In this document: in pieces, positions 31,656 to 43,048 of the stretch | Layout: every line of letters begins with the position of its first letter | How positions within the stretch are numbered: the first letter of the stretch is position 1 | Source: Taeniopygia guttata | Taxonomy: Eukaryota > Chordata > Aves > Passeriformes > Estrildidae | Direction of reading: 5' to 3' | NCBI RefSeq assembly: GCF_048771995.1 | Contig: NC_133064.1 | Coordinates: forward strand, 25,213,001 to 25,277,000 | DNA: 64,000 bases | The notes under the pieces: model-generated | What the model saw: the letters and a program-made list of their open reading frames with translations, nothing else | The model's database searches: none | What the model was told of the DNA's origin: nothing | Translations under genes and position numbers: made by a program

Positions 31656-32320
31656 TGTCCCAGATTGAAAGGCAAGATGTATTCCATTTGCCATCAGTAT
31701 GGCAGTTGTCTTCTGTTAAGTGAGCAGTTTTCCTTATCTCTTTCACAACCAGTAGTCTCTCAAGGGAGACATCTGCTGATAATGGGCTATTGAATGTCAC
31801 TGCATGACTGATAAAATGACAACCTCCCATTGTGAGATGCTCCGCCCAGAGGGAAGAGGCAAGGATTTCTACCTGGATATAATCTTGAGTTTCTGGAACA
31901 CCAACATGGCTTTTTCTGCACTGGATTTCCCAGAGGAACAGCTGCCTCTTCCACTGCCTATTCAGAGGAAGACTACACGCCTTCTCTACTGGATCACTGC
32001 TCCAACAGAACCACACCAGACAATCCAAGAGGACTGCAGCCATAATTCCCAATTGGACTGTGGCCAACACCCTGACTAACAGGGTGTCAGGCTGTATTCT
32101 GACTCTGTCAGTGTTGTTTTAGTTCACTGCATTGTTTATTCTATATTTTTATTTTCTTCCCTAATAAAGAACTGTTATTCCTGCTGCCATATTTTTGCCT
32201 GAGAGCCCCCCTTAATTTCAAATTTATAACAATTCAGAGGGAGGGGGTCTACATTTTTGTTCCATTTTAGGGGAGGCTTCTGCCTTCCTTAGCAGACACC
32301 TGTCTTTCCAAACCTAGACA
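31656..32320 (+). mobile_element. Solo LTR, family G copy 1 (complete)
   Basis: It starts TGTCCCAGATTGAAAGGC and ends AAACCTAGACA, 665 bp. The flanks ATTAG and ACTAG form a 5-bp TSD with one mismatch. AATAAAG is at 32163. It is the uninterrupted reference for the copies at 37746-48499 (split by provirus ERV-A) and 63239-63699. Confidence 0.87.
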
Positions 32321-32344
32321 ACTAGGAAGCTTAGGTGCCTACTG

Positions 32345-33300
32345 GGGTTAAACTCCAATCCATCTATCTATCCATCAAATTAATCTCTCTCCAATTCATA
32401 GGCAAGAATGTGATAGGAGACTGTGTCAAAGGCCTTAGAGATGTCCCGATATTTGATATCTGTAGCTCTTCCCTTGTCTGTTGGTGCAGTCACTCCATCA
32501 TATAAGGATACTAGATGAGTCAGTCATGATTTTCCCTCAGTGAATCCATGTTGCCTGTCTATAATCACTTCCCTGACTTCCATATGTCTTCAGCCTAACT
32601 TCCAGGAAGATCTGCTGCATTATCTTCCCAGGCACAGAGGTGAGGCTGACAGGTCTGTAGTTCCCAGTCCTCTTTTTTAACCTTTTTAAAGATGGGTGAA
32701 ATGTTTCCCTTTTACCAGCCACCTGGGACTTCGCCTGACTGCCAGGACTTTTCAAATATCATGGAGAGTGTCTTTGCAACTACATCTGCCAGTTCCCTCA
32801 GAACTCTGGGAAGCATCTTGTTGGGGGCCATGGACTTGTGGGTGTTCAAGTTTCTCAGGTGGTCTCAAACTTGATCTTCTTTTACAGTCAGAGGAACTTC
32901 ATTGCCCCAGTCTCTGCCTCGAGATGCATTCACTTGAGAGGTATGGGAAGAGAGGTTACCATTGAAGGCTGAGGCAAAATTTATTGAGTACCTCAGCCTT
33001 TTCCTTGTCCATTGTGACCAGTTTGCAAATCATGCTGTCAGAGGGGGTACACTTTCTTTGGCCTTCCTTTTCTGGATGATATACCTGTAGAAGCCCTTAT
33101 TATTCTTTGTGTCCGTTGACAATTTCAGCTGCACCCTGACCATCCTGACCCCATCCCTATACAACTGGGAAAAGCTCCTGTACTCTTCTGAGGATACCTG
33201 TCCCTGCTTCCACTGCCTATGCATTTCTTTCTTGCTCTTTAGTTTGACCAGCTGTCAGAGACTGGAAAAGATTGATGTCTCGACATTTTGGGATGCTTGG
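32345..33300 (-). mobile_element. CR1 LINE ORF2 fragment
   Basis: A minus-strand CR1 internal fragment without its 3' tail. A frame at 32537-32755 carries the NYRPVSLTSVPGKIM reverse transcriptase segment, and 33030-33224 carries more upstream ORF2 sequence. It is broken by several stops. Confidence 0.85.
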
Positions 33301-35400
33301 AATCCATCTGAACTGAACTGCATCTTAACTAAGTATAAAGTTTAGTAATTTTATTTTATATATTTAAGGGACACATTTAGGATTTGTAGCAAGACACCAC
33401 AACCATATGTCACTCAGATGATATTCCCATAGTAATGAGTGTTTTTCCAAAGCATTACACACAGCTTTTCTTTATTAATTGGATGATGTCAGGGATTTCA
33501 GCGCCTAACCTCTTTTGCACACTGTATTAGAAATATTTGGGGAAATTATCTAAAATGAACTGTTTCAGTGTAAGACTTGAATCTAAAGCACTGTATATAG
33601 TCTATATCCAGAGTAAGTAAATAAGAACTGCTGTTTCACAGTGTGGAAATATAAATTGGATTGCTAACTCAGATCCAAAGATTAAGACATCATTGATGTT
33701 ATTGCAGGCTGATGAGAAGAATAGCAGAAACAGAATGCCAGCTAGAAAGAAGCAGGAGCTTCTCAAATACCATAGCAAGTCACAGAGATACAAAAACTGT
33801 ACTTTGTGCACTGCTATACCAGTCTGTGCTGCAACTGGGAGGGTACACCTGTGTTTACTGCACATGGCATCACTGTTAGGTTTGACTCGCCAACTATCCA
33901 ATACAAGTGGCTTGCAACGAATACTGGTCATAATGTGATGGTCTTAATCAAGTAGTTTGATATTCTGCTTTTCCTTACCACTGCCTGGGGTGATTGTCCC
34001 ATACACCACACAGTTGTACTCTGTTGTCACACAGAGCCTAAAATATTTCTGTTTTTCTTTCCATTGCAGATGGCAGATACAAGCTTCAGCAGTACCCACA
34101 ATTGGGTATCCATTAATTGCTGAATGTGGAAGGTAAGATATACATGTATCAGCTAGTATCCAGTGTCAGGTGGCTTTCCTGTGGGTCAGATGGAGGGATT
34201 ATTCTTACGTTAGCCAAGTGTGATATAAGACATTTTGATGACTCCTGGGATTTGAATCTAACTTATAGTTTTATAAAATGTTTGGACAACTAGCCTTATA
34301 GATTTTGCCTTTATTATGTCATTCTGCTCACAATTTGGCTATTGGATTTGCCTCATGATAACTAGTTAATATATCTTTTGTATCCCTCCAGGACTATGCA
34401 TTCCTTTGGCTCAAGTATAGCTCAATAGTTCTGAGAGTGGAATTTGTCACTGGTAATAAGTCCTTTAAAGTTTTATTTCAAAGGACATTTGTACTTGCAT
34501 TATACCTTGAAGAAAGCAGAAATATTGTTCTACAGAAGTGAAGAAATACAGAACAATTTACTCAGTAACAGCTTCTATGTATTTTCCATGCAACAAGTTT
34601 ACTCCTATCGTGAACAATTTTGATTAATTCCTTAAAAGCTATCTTGTGGATAAAGTTTATAGAGAGTGTTCATTTAATGTGTAAAGTGAATAATTATGAG
34701 GGGATTAAATGCTATGTTGACTTCAAGTCACTAAGCCATACAACAATATAGCATTGTCTGCAAAAAACAAGTTTTCTTCATAGCTGAACAAAATTATTAC
34801 TGATCTCCCACCACATCAGCACTTTAAAGGGTAAGCAAATTCAGAGCCAAACTGGAATTGCCTTTTCTAGAATAATATTCAGTAATCTATGACTTTGAGT
34901 GAATTAGCAAAAGCAATCTGAAAGGTCATGATCTTGGAGGTCATAGCCTTTTTTCTCTCCCTAGGATTTGCTCAGCTACCTGTAACCAGCCTTTAGAACA
35001 TTAATATTTTGTCCGGAGTGTATTATATTTTAAAATTCTATTTATATATCTAAAACCTACCATACATAGAATGTGGAGACAAAAGCCAGCCCCAAGATTA
35101 AGTAAATGTCACTGCAGAAATTGTGGGGCAAGCTGATAAACAGACCAAAGGATTCCAAATATCATTTAAGGTGGAGCTGCTGACTCACAGGATGGGAAAA
35201 AAATATTATGCTTCTTTTAGGGCATTAAACCACTATTCCCTCTTCACAATACATCTAGATTACAGATTTTGTTAAAGCAAATATAGACTTCAAAGGAATA
35301 GATATTTTTTTTAAGATCATGTCCCTTACCAGCACAAATAAGACACCTTTTTTAGATTAATAACTTATAAAAATTCTATTGAACCAAAACTCCCCTTGCT
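33301..35400. other. Apparently unique intergenic DNA
   Basis: AT-rich, without a CR1 or LTR signature. It holds the exon-like segment at 34070-34132. By synteny with other vertebrates RASGRF2 would be expected upstream of CKMT2, but I could not recognise any of its exons here. Confidence 0.5.
34070..34132 (+). other. Candidate 63-bp exon, gene unknown
   Basis: A polypyrimidine tract and acceptor (TTTTTCTTTCCATTGCAG) end at 34069, and a strong donor GTAAGATA starts at 34133. The 63-bp segment stays open in one frame, which reads WQIQASAVPTIGYPLIAECG, and could also start with its own ATG in another, shorter frame. It lies opposite CKMT2 in direction. It could be an exon of a lncRNA or of an unrecognised gene, or chance. 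Confidence 0.3.
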
Positions 35401-35401
35401 A

Positions 35402-35528
35402 TTCAGAATATTCTAAGTTGGAAGGGACCCACAACGATCATCAAGTTTGACTCTTAAGGGAATAGCCCATACAGGGATCAAACCCATGACCTTGGTGTTA
35501 TTAGCACCATGCTTTAACCAACTGAGCT
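35402..35528 (-). mobile_element. SINE, tRNA-Ile-derived head with CR1-like tail
   Basis: On the minus strand, AGCTCAGTTGGTTAAAGCAT (A box) and GGTCATGGGTTTGATCCC (B box) frame a TGCTAATAAC anticodon region (AAU, tRNA-Ile). The tail (reversed CTAAGTTGGAAGGGACCC) matches the CR1 3' end, as expected for a SINE mobilised by CR1 machinery. This layout is known for TguSINE1 of zebra finch. It is not a functional tRNA gene: the 3' acceptor half is diverged and fused to the tail. Confidence 0.82.
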
Positions 35529-37463
35529 TCAGAGCATTTGATTCATGCCTACAGCCTTGTTCAAACTATTTCAGCAGTGTCATATTGCACACAGTGATCC
35601 TGAGATCTGCACAGAGGTGAAACCATTCCATCCATTTCAGAGATTGAATCATCATAAATGCACAAACAACTACTTTACCCTTTAAGGAACTTGCAGAACT
35701 ACTACTTTTAAGATAAAAAAACTTTTTTTTTTTTTTTTTACAATTAACCATTTAACTTCTTGAATTTATTTTTAAAAGAAAGTTGTCAGCTCTGTTTTCT
35801 TAGGTGGATATTCATGTAGCTGAACATAAATGTTGATTATTATTTATTTTATACTAGACTGCACATGTTATTTTAGCCAAGGATGGAAAGAAGGTACAAG
35901 GGTTACAGACTGACTGGTGGCATTTCTAGAAATAGAAGTAGTTTAAATATTTGAATCATGTAATGGGTATATTAAATACCACACCATGTGATCCTGAGTG
36001 ACATTTTAGAGGAATAGCAGAGTCATGACTGAAGTTCACACAGACACATAAACAACATATCTACAAATTTAAAACTATTTAGCTGCCTAATGTTGATATT
36101 GTACTGAGCAGAACTTTCCATGTGGTGGAGAAATGAGTTACAAAAGATACTGGTTTTTTATATTTGAGAAATAATTCCTTTGAGTCATCCTTAGCTTGAT
36201 CTAGAATCCACAGAACGGAGTGCAAATTTTTCTCTGCCTTTCTACAGCAGTTGTGGGCATCTTCGAAACATCTGCAAGAAATGTTATAAGTGACTAAATG
36301 CCTGGTATGTCATTTTTAGATGCCTAAAAACCAGTTTGCATTGCTGTTGGTCTGCTATATCACTTTACAAGGTCAGAGGATAAGATCTAAATCAAAACAT
36401 TAAATCTCAGAAAACAATATTGGTAGGGTTTTTTTCAGTTTTTCATGTCTCAGCCTGAGCAAGACATGATCCTTTCTGACTGATTTCTGTTTAATATAAA
36501 AATCTCCATAGTGTATAAATAATGTTAGAGCAGACATCATGATAAGTATGTCTTAATCATAGCATGGAATGCCTCTAGGAAAAATAAACTAAAATTCAGT
36601 TTTCTTTTCTCCTTGTAATTCCAGAGGTAAGTGAACCAGTATAAAAATCAAAGCATATTTTTTAAAAAAATAAACTAAAAAATTCAAAATTACTTGCTAT
36701 GAAAGGAGGAGAGAAGGAAAAGACTGTAAATCTTAATAGGTCGCACAACTACTCTTTAGTCACAACACTCTTTTTGATTTCTACCAGATAAAGATCAAGT
36801 CCATTAAATTTGACCCGGTGAGATTTAGAGCCCCAAGTTCTCTTGCTGAATCCAGTGAAAGGCGTTGGTAGTGCTTGCCTTTTTGGATCAGTCAACCACT
36901 TACAATACGAAAACCTAATCCAAACAGTGCTGACAGTTATAAACTCTCCAAAACCTTCCCAAAATAAATATGTTTTCTCTGAATCTCTGCAAAGGAACTT
37001 ATGTTTCCCCTTATTTAAATTATTTTTTAAGGGTTGACATTTGAAACAGCTTCACAGTGGGCTGACATGTTTTTCTGCACTAAGTAGTTATTCAAATCAA
37101 TAAATTGTAACAAACTTGCACCACATCCTGTGGTGCTTTCAATTAATTTTTACTAAGCCTTGTATTTGAAATACCACCATTTGAGTTACCTTAAATAGGA
37201 TAAGCAATGGAGTTAGTTAAACTGACCTTGAAGCTGAAGGTAGACACGTCCTGCTACATGCAGTGAGCCCAGAGTGAAAAGGGAATAACAAGTTGGTGTG
37301 CTCATGGGATTCCAGGAAATATGAGAACTGGAAAGGAGGAGACAGAAGGGAAAATAATTGCTGCAGTAGCCAATCCTATTTCATTCAGTTATGTCAGTGA
37401 CATTGCTTACACAAGGGTGCCCTTGAGGACATAAATAGGATGTAGCAAAAGGGGGCCATTGAA
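35529..37463. other. Apparently unique intergenic DNA
   Basis: AT-rich DNA with a T-run at 35724-35739. No gene, RNA or mobile element was recognised. Confidence 0.5.
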
Positions 37464-37745
37464 CAGAATCACAGAATATGCTGAGTTGGAAGGCACCCAC
37501 AAGGATTATTTAGTCCAGTGACTGGCTATGCACAGGATCATCCCCAAGAGTCACACCATGCGCCTGAGAGTATTGTCCAAATACTTCTTGAACACTGTCA
37601 GGTTTGGTGTTGTGACCACCTCCCTGGGGTGCCTGTTCCAGTGCCCAACCATCCTTTGGGTGAAGAACCTTTATCTAATATCCAGCCTAAAAGTCCTCTG
37701 ACGCAACTTCAGGTCATTCCCCTAGGTTCTGTCACTGAGCACCAC
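37464..37745 (-). mobile_element. Split CR1, piece 1 (3' end)
   Basis: It starts CAGAATCACAGAATATGCTG and stops at CACTGAGCACCAC. The intact relative at 21611 continues this as CACCACAGAGAAGAGATTAG; here that continuation is found at 48500. About 10.7 kb of later insertions therefore separate pieces 1 and 2 of one element. Confidence 0.92.
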
Positions 37746-38329
37746 TGTCTTGGTTTGGAAATACAGGTGTCTGCTAAGGAAGGCAGGATCCTCCTCTGAA
37801 ATGGAAAAATGTAGACCACTTCCCTCTGAATTGTTATAAATTTGAAAGTAAGGGGGGCTCCCAGGCAAAAATATGGCAGCAGGAATAACAGTTCTTTATT
37901 AGGGAAGAAAATAATAATAAAAAAAATAAACAATGCAGTGAACTACAACAACACTGACAGAGTCAGAATACAGCCTGACACCCTGTTAGTCAGGGTGTTG
38001 GCCGCAGTCCAATTGGGAATTATGGCTGCAGTCCTCTTGGATTGTCTGGTGTGGTTCTGTTGGAGCAGTGATCCTGTAAAAAAGGGGTGCAGTTTCCTCT
38101 GGGAAATCCAGTGCAGGAAAAGCTGTGCTGGTGTTCCAGAAACTCAAGATTATATCCAGGTAGAAATCCTTGCCTCCTCCCTCTGGCAGAGCATCTCACA
38201 ATGGGATGCTGTCATTTTATCAGTCATGCAGTGTCATCCAATAGCCCATTATCAGCAGATGTCTCCCCTGAGAGTGGACTGGGTGTGGAAAAGATAAGGA
38301 ACACTGCTCACTTAACAGAAGACAACTGC

Positions 38330-38775
38330 TGTGGGAAATTGTAATTTTTCTTTCCCCCCCACCCATGCCTACCCTTCCCCCTCCCCGCACGTTCCCTTTT
38401 GTCCAGGACCCTACCCCTCCCCCTCGCCACGCAGTCGGCTCCCCCACCCCTCCCCACCGTTCCCATCCCCACCCCTGTCCCTGGGGTCTCCTGCCTTCCC
38501 AGGGGGTTTTCCCCGTCCCTGTCCTATCCTTTTTGGCCGCGGTTCCGTTCCCCCCGCACACCCTCCCCCCCAATTCGGGGGTTATATCTGAGACCCCGCG
38601 AGTGCCCCCAGCGTCTCGGCTGCACACATCCACAATAAACACATGTATGCACCTGAGCCCCGTGTCGCGATCCGTCTGTCCCCGGGGTGAACCTGAACTC
38701 GCAGAGCTTAAGGCGAAAGTGGCGTTTGCCTCTCTCCCTCCTCCCCCCGCGCTCCGCCAGCGCCCGCCCGGCTCC
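38330..38775 (+). repeat. ERV-A 5' LTR
   Basis: It starts TGTGGGAAATTGTAATTTTTC, with a long C-rich U3, GGGGTTATATCTGAGACCCC, and AATAAACACATG at 38634. It matches the 3' LTR at 47987-48448 closely up to about GCGCCCGC (38768). The last 25 or so bases diverge and the expected GGCAACA end is missing, so a small rearrangement at the LTR/leader border is likely. I see no primer-binding site. Confidence 0.85.
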
Positions 38776-39457
38776 GGGACCCTTTTCTGTTCTCACCGGC
38801 GTGCTCTCTACCCCAGCCTGGAGCAGCCGCGCGGTGGGGGCAGCCGAGCTGCGGGGGCCTTGACACAGGTAGACTTACCTCAGGACAGAAGAGGGGGGTT
38901 TGGCAGTGGCTCGCGGTAGAGCCGAGCCCCGAGAACTGAGTGTCATGGGACCCCACATGCATGGAGACTACTAGAGGCTGACAGTGGCCGAACCCAGGGT
39001 TTCAGGGACGAGCCCTGGTTAACAGGAACACCTAGGCTTTTAGGAGAGCCAAACCACGAAAAAATACGTCCTCAGTTCAGTGCGATTTTCCATCACCAAG
39101 GAGAGAGATAGAAATTTCACCGACCGAGCCCGGAGGGTAAGTGGGTCAGAGCAGGGTTGGGTCCCTGGCAGGCAGCTGAGCTACCTTTTTTTCTTTCCTG
39201 AGTTTTAACCACCGTCCGTGCTCAAACTGGGGCAGTAGCCTTGCATGTCCCTGATGGGCAGGAGGCTTTTCTTTTTCCAAGGAGCACGCAACCTTGCCCG
39301 GCCTTTTTGGGGTAACTCACACTTGAAAGCTCCTTCTCTTTCTCAGAAAGCTGCCTTTTCTACCCTCTCCTCCCTGTTCTGGGCTATGGGGGCAGGGAGG
39401 GTGGAAAGGACACAAATGGGAAAGAATTGTAGATGGCGACATGTCAGCTATGGGAGA
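38776..39457 (+). other. ERV-A leader region
   Basis: GC-rich DNA between the ERV-A 5' LTR and the ERV-B insertion. GGAGG|GTAAGTGGG at 39132-39143 looks like a strong splice donor, as found in retroviral leaders. No coding signature was seen; open frames here are accidental. Confidence 0.55.
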
Positions 39458-40630
39458 TGAGATAAATAAATGGTCAAATTTGTTCACTGAACCAGTATGT
39501 GCCCGACCAAGTTCGTTGTGTAGATAAAGGAAATAGCAGTTAAGAAAGAACTGCTTGTTGTTATGAACAAAACAGCCTGGCTGGGACACTTGGCTTGGGC
39601 TAAGTACTGACATTGAAATGTTAATTAGCTAATTGTTCCTGGGAATCACCTACCTCCCCCCACCCTCACTACCATTCTAGGACTGGGATGCAAAATAATC
39701 CAGTGGAATCATGGGAGGGGGTTTTGGGGATGAAAAACACCGCTAAATGGAAAAGATGGGCACAGTGGAGGGGGCTGGATGGGTGTGCTGGTTGGGGAAA
39801 AGGGAACCCCATCCCTAGTCTGTGTTTGACCTGTCACCATAACCTACAGAGGACCAGACTGGACTGGGCTGTGGGAAGCAGGAGCAAAGCAGACACACAC
39901 TGCCTGGTGTTACCAGGAGGGAAGGAGAGGGATAGCTGCTGCTGGACTTCGGCAGCAGGCTCTGCACAGCCCCTCACCCTGCGGCTACCAGTGTGCCAGG
40001 AGGAAAGGAGAGAGGACGGTCTGCTGGGACTTCAGATACGAGGACTCCAGGGACAGACTCTGCACGCCTGCTCACCCTTCGGCTACCGGAGGAGCTACAA
40101 GAGCGGGGGCGAGCTCCTCGTTGAGCCCCCTGCCAAGCTGACTTTTTAATAAAGAGCTGACTATTAATAAAGGCATAGACCCTGTTCATTTCACTTGTGA
40201 TATGTTTGCTGTGTAGATAAAGGGAATAACGGTTAAGAAAGAACTGCTTGTGACATGTTTGCTTAATATGCTTGGTTGTGAACTGGTGTCAAGTTCCAGG
40301 GAGAAGTAGGAAACTCACCAAATAAGGAAAGGCCATGAAGGGGCTAGAAGAGGAAGACCACCAGCCTTCGTCCAGACGACCACCAGGAGGCAGAAAAAGA
40401 CCCCCTAGCCACAGGAAGGACATGCGCAGAGTACACCTAGAAGGCCACGTCAACAGGAAATAATACTGTATAAAAAAGGACTGGAACTACGGCTCAGTTG
40501 CGTGCCGTGGTGGAGTGGAGACTCCCCGGCCGCCCAGCGCTGTATTTCCCCGTATTGCTTGCTTGCTAAATAATAAAATTTCTTTAATTAGATTATGACA
40601 CAAATTGGTCCCGTGTCTGAACTTATTACA
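39458..40630 (+). repeat. ERV-B 5' LTR, interrupted by a family C LTR
   Basis: It starts TGAGATAAATAAATGGTC and ends CTTATTACA. The pieces are 39458-39558 and 40194-40630, with 39559-40193 a later insertion. TATA-like GTATAAAAAAGG is near 40469, and TAATAAAATTTC is near 40571. The first copy of a 53-bp U3 direct repeat is cut by the insertion. Confidence 0.92.
39559..40193 (+). mobile_element. Solo LTR, family C copy 1, in ERV-B 5' LTR
   Basis: It starts TGTTATGAACAAAACAGCC and ends CCTGTTCATTTCA, 635 bp. A perfect 5-bp TSD CTTGT is at 39554-39558 and 40194-40198. Two AATAAA motifs lie near its end (around 40148 and 40166). It is almost identical to copy 2 at 52658-53331 over the first 400 bp. 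It lacks about 40 bp (the CTGCACACCTCTTCACCTCC block) present in copies 2 and 3. The 153-residue frame inside it is not a gene. Confidence 0.93.
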
Positions 40631-40633
40631 ATT

Positions 40634-40651
40634 TGGTGCCATGACTCGGAT
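40634..40651 (+). other. ERV-B primer-binding site, tRNA-His type
   Basis: TGGTGCCATGACTCGGAT lies three bases after the 5' LTR end (CTTATTACA-ATT). It matches the complement of the tRNA-His 3' end with one difference from the usual form, as in HERV-H-like gammaretroviral ERVs. It is the priming site for minus-strand DNA synthesis. Confidence 0.82.
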
Positions 40652-41164
40652 AGAGAAATAGCCCGGCTGTTCTGGGACCCTTGGGAGGCGCCCTGCCTTT
40701 TTTTTTGGCGGCCCGACTATCCCAGACCTCCCGGTTTCTCTACCGATGAACCTAAATTAAGCTACGGGCAAAGGAGATCCGGTTAAAAGGCGAACCGGTG
40801 GTTACCCCTGTAAACTTTGTGCACGAAGACCCGAGCGAAGATGCAGGACGCCTGATTTTCCCGGAGTGTTGTGTGTGAGAGGTCTCGTAGAGACCAAGCA
40901 AGTGCGGACCCTCAGTAGTGCGTTTCCCACACCTCGCGAGGGGCTGGGCCATGAACCAGGGGAGCGTGTGTGTGAAAAATTGAGTGCACTCCGGAAGATG
41001 GGACAGAGGAAAAGCAAGCCCTCTGGACCCATGGGTGGGGGAACCCCTGTAAAACTTCCCCGGATTCCTGAAGATAGTCCTCTAGGAGTAATGATAAATA
41101 ATTGGCATGCCTTTCCCAGTAGGGGAAAGGGGAAAAGGTAAAGAAAATTATCCACTATTTTAAA

Positions 41165-41310
41165 GAGGGTTTGGAGGTTTGGACCTGAAATTTGGAGGTT
41201 TTGACCCAAATTTGGGGGATTCTGACCCAAATCTGGGGGGGTATGGACCCAAAATTAGTAAGTTCTGAACCAAATCTGGAGGGATTTGACCCGGGGTTTG
41301 GAGGATTTTA
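41165..41310. repeat. Degenerate 21-bp tandem repeat in gag
   Basis: About six to seven imperfect units of the type TTTGGAGGTTTTGACCCAAA, with units such as ATTTGGGGGATTCTGACCC. It falls within the gag region between the matrix-like and capsid parts. In one frame it reads as seven-residue units like GGFDPNL. Confidence 0.85.
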
Positions 41311-41480
41311 AAGAGTAAAGGAGAATGATAAGGGAAATGGGGATGAGAATTTGGGACAATGAACATCAGCAGGGACCATTGGCAGATAATAAGTGGCCTC
41401 TGCAGAACCCCCAATGGAATAACCAGGACCCGCTGCATCAAACCCATATGGATGATTTGTAGAACATAATAATACAGGGG

Positions 41481-42076
41481 TGTTATAAATGAAAATTTGT
41501 CCAGCCAAATTAATATGAAAAATAAATTATTTATTTTGCAATCAAATTTTATCTAGCCAGACACAAGGAAAGAACAGAGCCGAGCCCGGGGTCGGCCCTG
41601 GGTGTGCAACAAGGAGTCAGCCTCAGCAGGGGTTTTCCTCCATACCCACACACCTCCATCCTGGCACAAGCGAGTTTTATAAGGAAAATTCCACCTGAGG
41701 CCAAGATTTTTGCAATCAGTCCTTTCTTCTATTCAGAGTCCATATGTTAATAATTCAGTGTCCGGAGTTGTTGAATCCCGTGATGAAATTTACGGGAACG
41801 CTGCATTCACATGTATCTGTCTGGGGATCTCCAAGATATCCATCTCGGGTCGTTCACGCGATGATCAGTGCCTGGGGTCTCCCGCAGCTTTCCAGACATG
41901 GCCCATCTCCTGGCGCCCAGTATCTTCTTACTTGTAAATTAGTTTCCAACATACACCCGGTCTCGGAGGGGAGAAAGGGGGGGGAGGCTAGTAAAAACGA
42001 GGTATAATCTAACAAGTATTTAACATTATATATTCCATACAAGGAATGGCGCAAATTATGTTTATTACCCATAACA
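41481..42076 (-). mobile_element. Solo LTR, family D copy 1, in ERV-B gag
   Basis: The plus strand starts TGTTATAAATGAAAATTTG and ends TTACCCATAACA, 596 bp. TSD GGGG is at 41477-41480 and 42077-42080. The reversed poly-A region is AATAAATTATTTATTTTGC near 41520. The gag frame is continuous across it once the LTR is disregarded, so this is a clean late insertion. It is related to copy 2 at 53455-54044 (shared GACAGAGCCGAGCCCGG-type block). Confidence 0.88.
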
Positions 42077-42584
42077 GGGGATTAAACAATCAGTTCCGCG
42101 AGGGCAAAATGTGCAAAAGGCTTTCAGATTGCAACAGAAAAAAAGAGGAAGACCCTACAGAATGGTTAGAGAGATTAAGGAAAGCCTTCCGTTTGTACTC
42201 AGGAGTGGATCTTGAAACTCAGGAAGGGGAAGCACTGCTGAGAATGCAGTTTGTGGTCAATTAATGGGTGGATATAAGAAGAAAGTTGGAGAAATTGGAT
42301 GGATGGCAGATTTGGGGATTGGAGGAACTTTTGCGGGAAGCACAGAAGGTTTATATTAGAAGGGAGGCAGGCCAAAATTATGGCTGTGGTTGTGTGAGAA
42401 GGGACCTAAACTGAACCCTCAAGCAGGGGAGATTGGACAAAAAGAAAGTCAGAAATACGGTTCAGAGGAAAGAAGGGAAAGAAATCCTGAGGAAATTACC
42501 TGTTTCTATTGTGGCAAGAAAGGACATATGAAAAGGGCATGCCGACAGCGAATGGCAGATGGAAGAGCTTTTAAAGATGATTAG

Positions 42585-43048
42585 GTGTGTCAGGGGCTCT
42601 ATTTGCTGGGGGAAAAACACCATAAGGAGCCCTTGGTAAAATTTAAAGTAGGACCCCAGCAACAAGAATTAGAGTTTTTAATTGATACAGGTGCAGAACG
42701 ATCCACAGTACAGAGATTACCTTTGGGATGTAAGAAGTAATCTGAAACTGTACATGTAATAGGGGCTAAAGGGGAACCCTTTGAGGTGCCAGTAATTAAA
42801 AAATAATGCTTAAAACCGATTCGAAATTTAGCATAGGTTCTTTGCTACTGCTACCTGAAGCAGAATATAACCTGCTGGGAAGAGATTTGATAATAGAATT
42901 GGGTATTAGTTTGGAAGTTGTAATTAAAGAACTACAAATAAGACTCTGTCCCTTAAGGATAGAGGATGAGAAGAAAATTAACCCTGAGGTATACCCCAGA
43001 AACAGTAGGCAAATTGTAAATCAAACCTTTTTCAGTAGAAATAAATAA
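42585..43048 (+). pseudogene. pro: ERV-B protease region
   Basis: Directly follows the gag UAG in the same frame, as expected for gammaretroviral stop-codon readthrough. The aspartic protease active site DTG is at 42684-42692, in the segment LIDTGAERST. That frame stops at 42735-42737. The protease end, with a LLGRD motif, continues in another frame within 42806-43048, so at least one frameshift and several stops inactivate it. Confidence 0.82.

Larger units (their letters stand above)
40998..42584 (+). pseudogene. gag: ERV-B gag, interrupted
   Basis: The ATG at 40998 opens with MGQ, a myristoylation-type start, and a short matrix-like stretch that stops at 41141. A 21-bp repeat tract follows. 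Gag sequence is then cut at 41480 by a solo LTR and resumes in frame at 42081. A capsid C-terminal segment (DPTEWLERLRKAFR) and a CCHC nucleocapsid zinc knuckle (CFYCGKKGHMKRAC, near 42500) follow. It ends at UAG 42582-42584. A stop at 42262 and others break it. The arrangement is gammaretrovirus-like. Confidence 0.85.

Noticed and set aside
35446..35528. A functional tRNA-Ile gene
   Set aside because: The A and B boxes are present, but the acceptor half is diverged and the sequence runs into a CR1-like tail, so it is a SINE.
33301..37463. RASGRF2 exons, expected upstream of CKMT2 by synteny
   Set aside because: No segment resembling RasGEF coding sequence with splice sites was recognised. 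Only one 63-bp exon-like segment on the opposite strand was seen.
38365..38919. A 184-residue proline-rich frame, and similar frames at 47986-48687 including a 233-residue one
   Set aside because: They arise from the C-rich U3/R of the ERV-A LTR and run past its end into unrelated DNA; LTRs are non-coding.
39688..40149. A 153-residue frame, repeated with few changes at 52786-53250
   Set aside because: The two frames are similar only because both lie in copies of the family C LTR. There is no domain, and the frame is broken in the third copy.
41165..41310. CRISPR-like repeat array
   Set aside because: The units are directly adjacent and degenerate, without spacers, in a vertebrate retroviral gag region; it is a simple tandem repeat.
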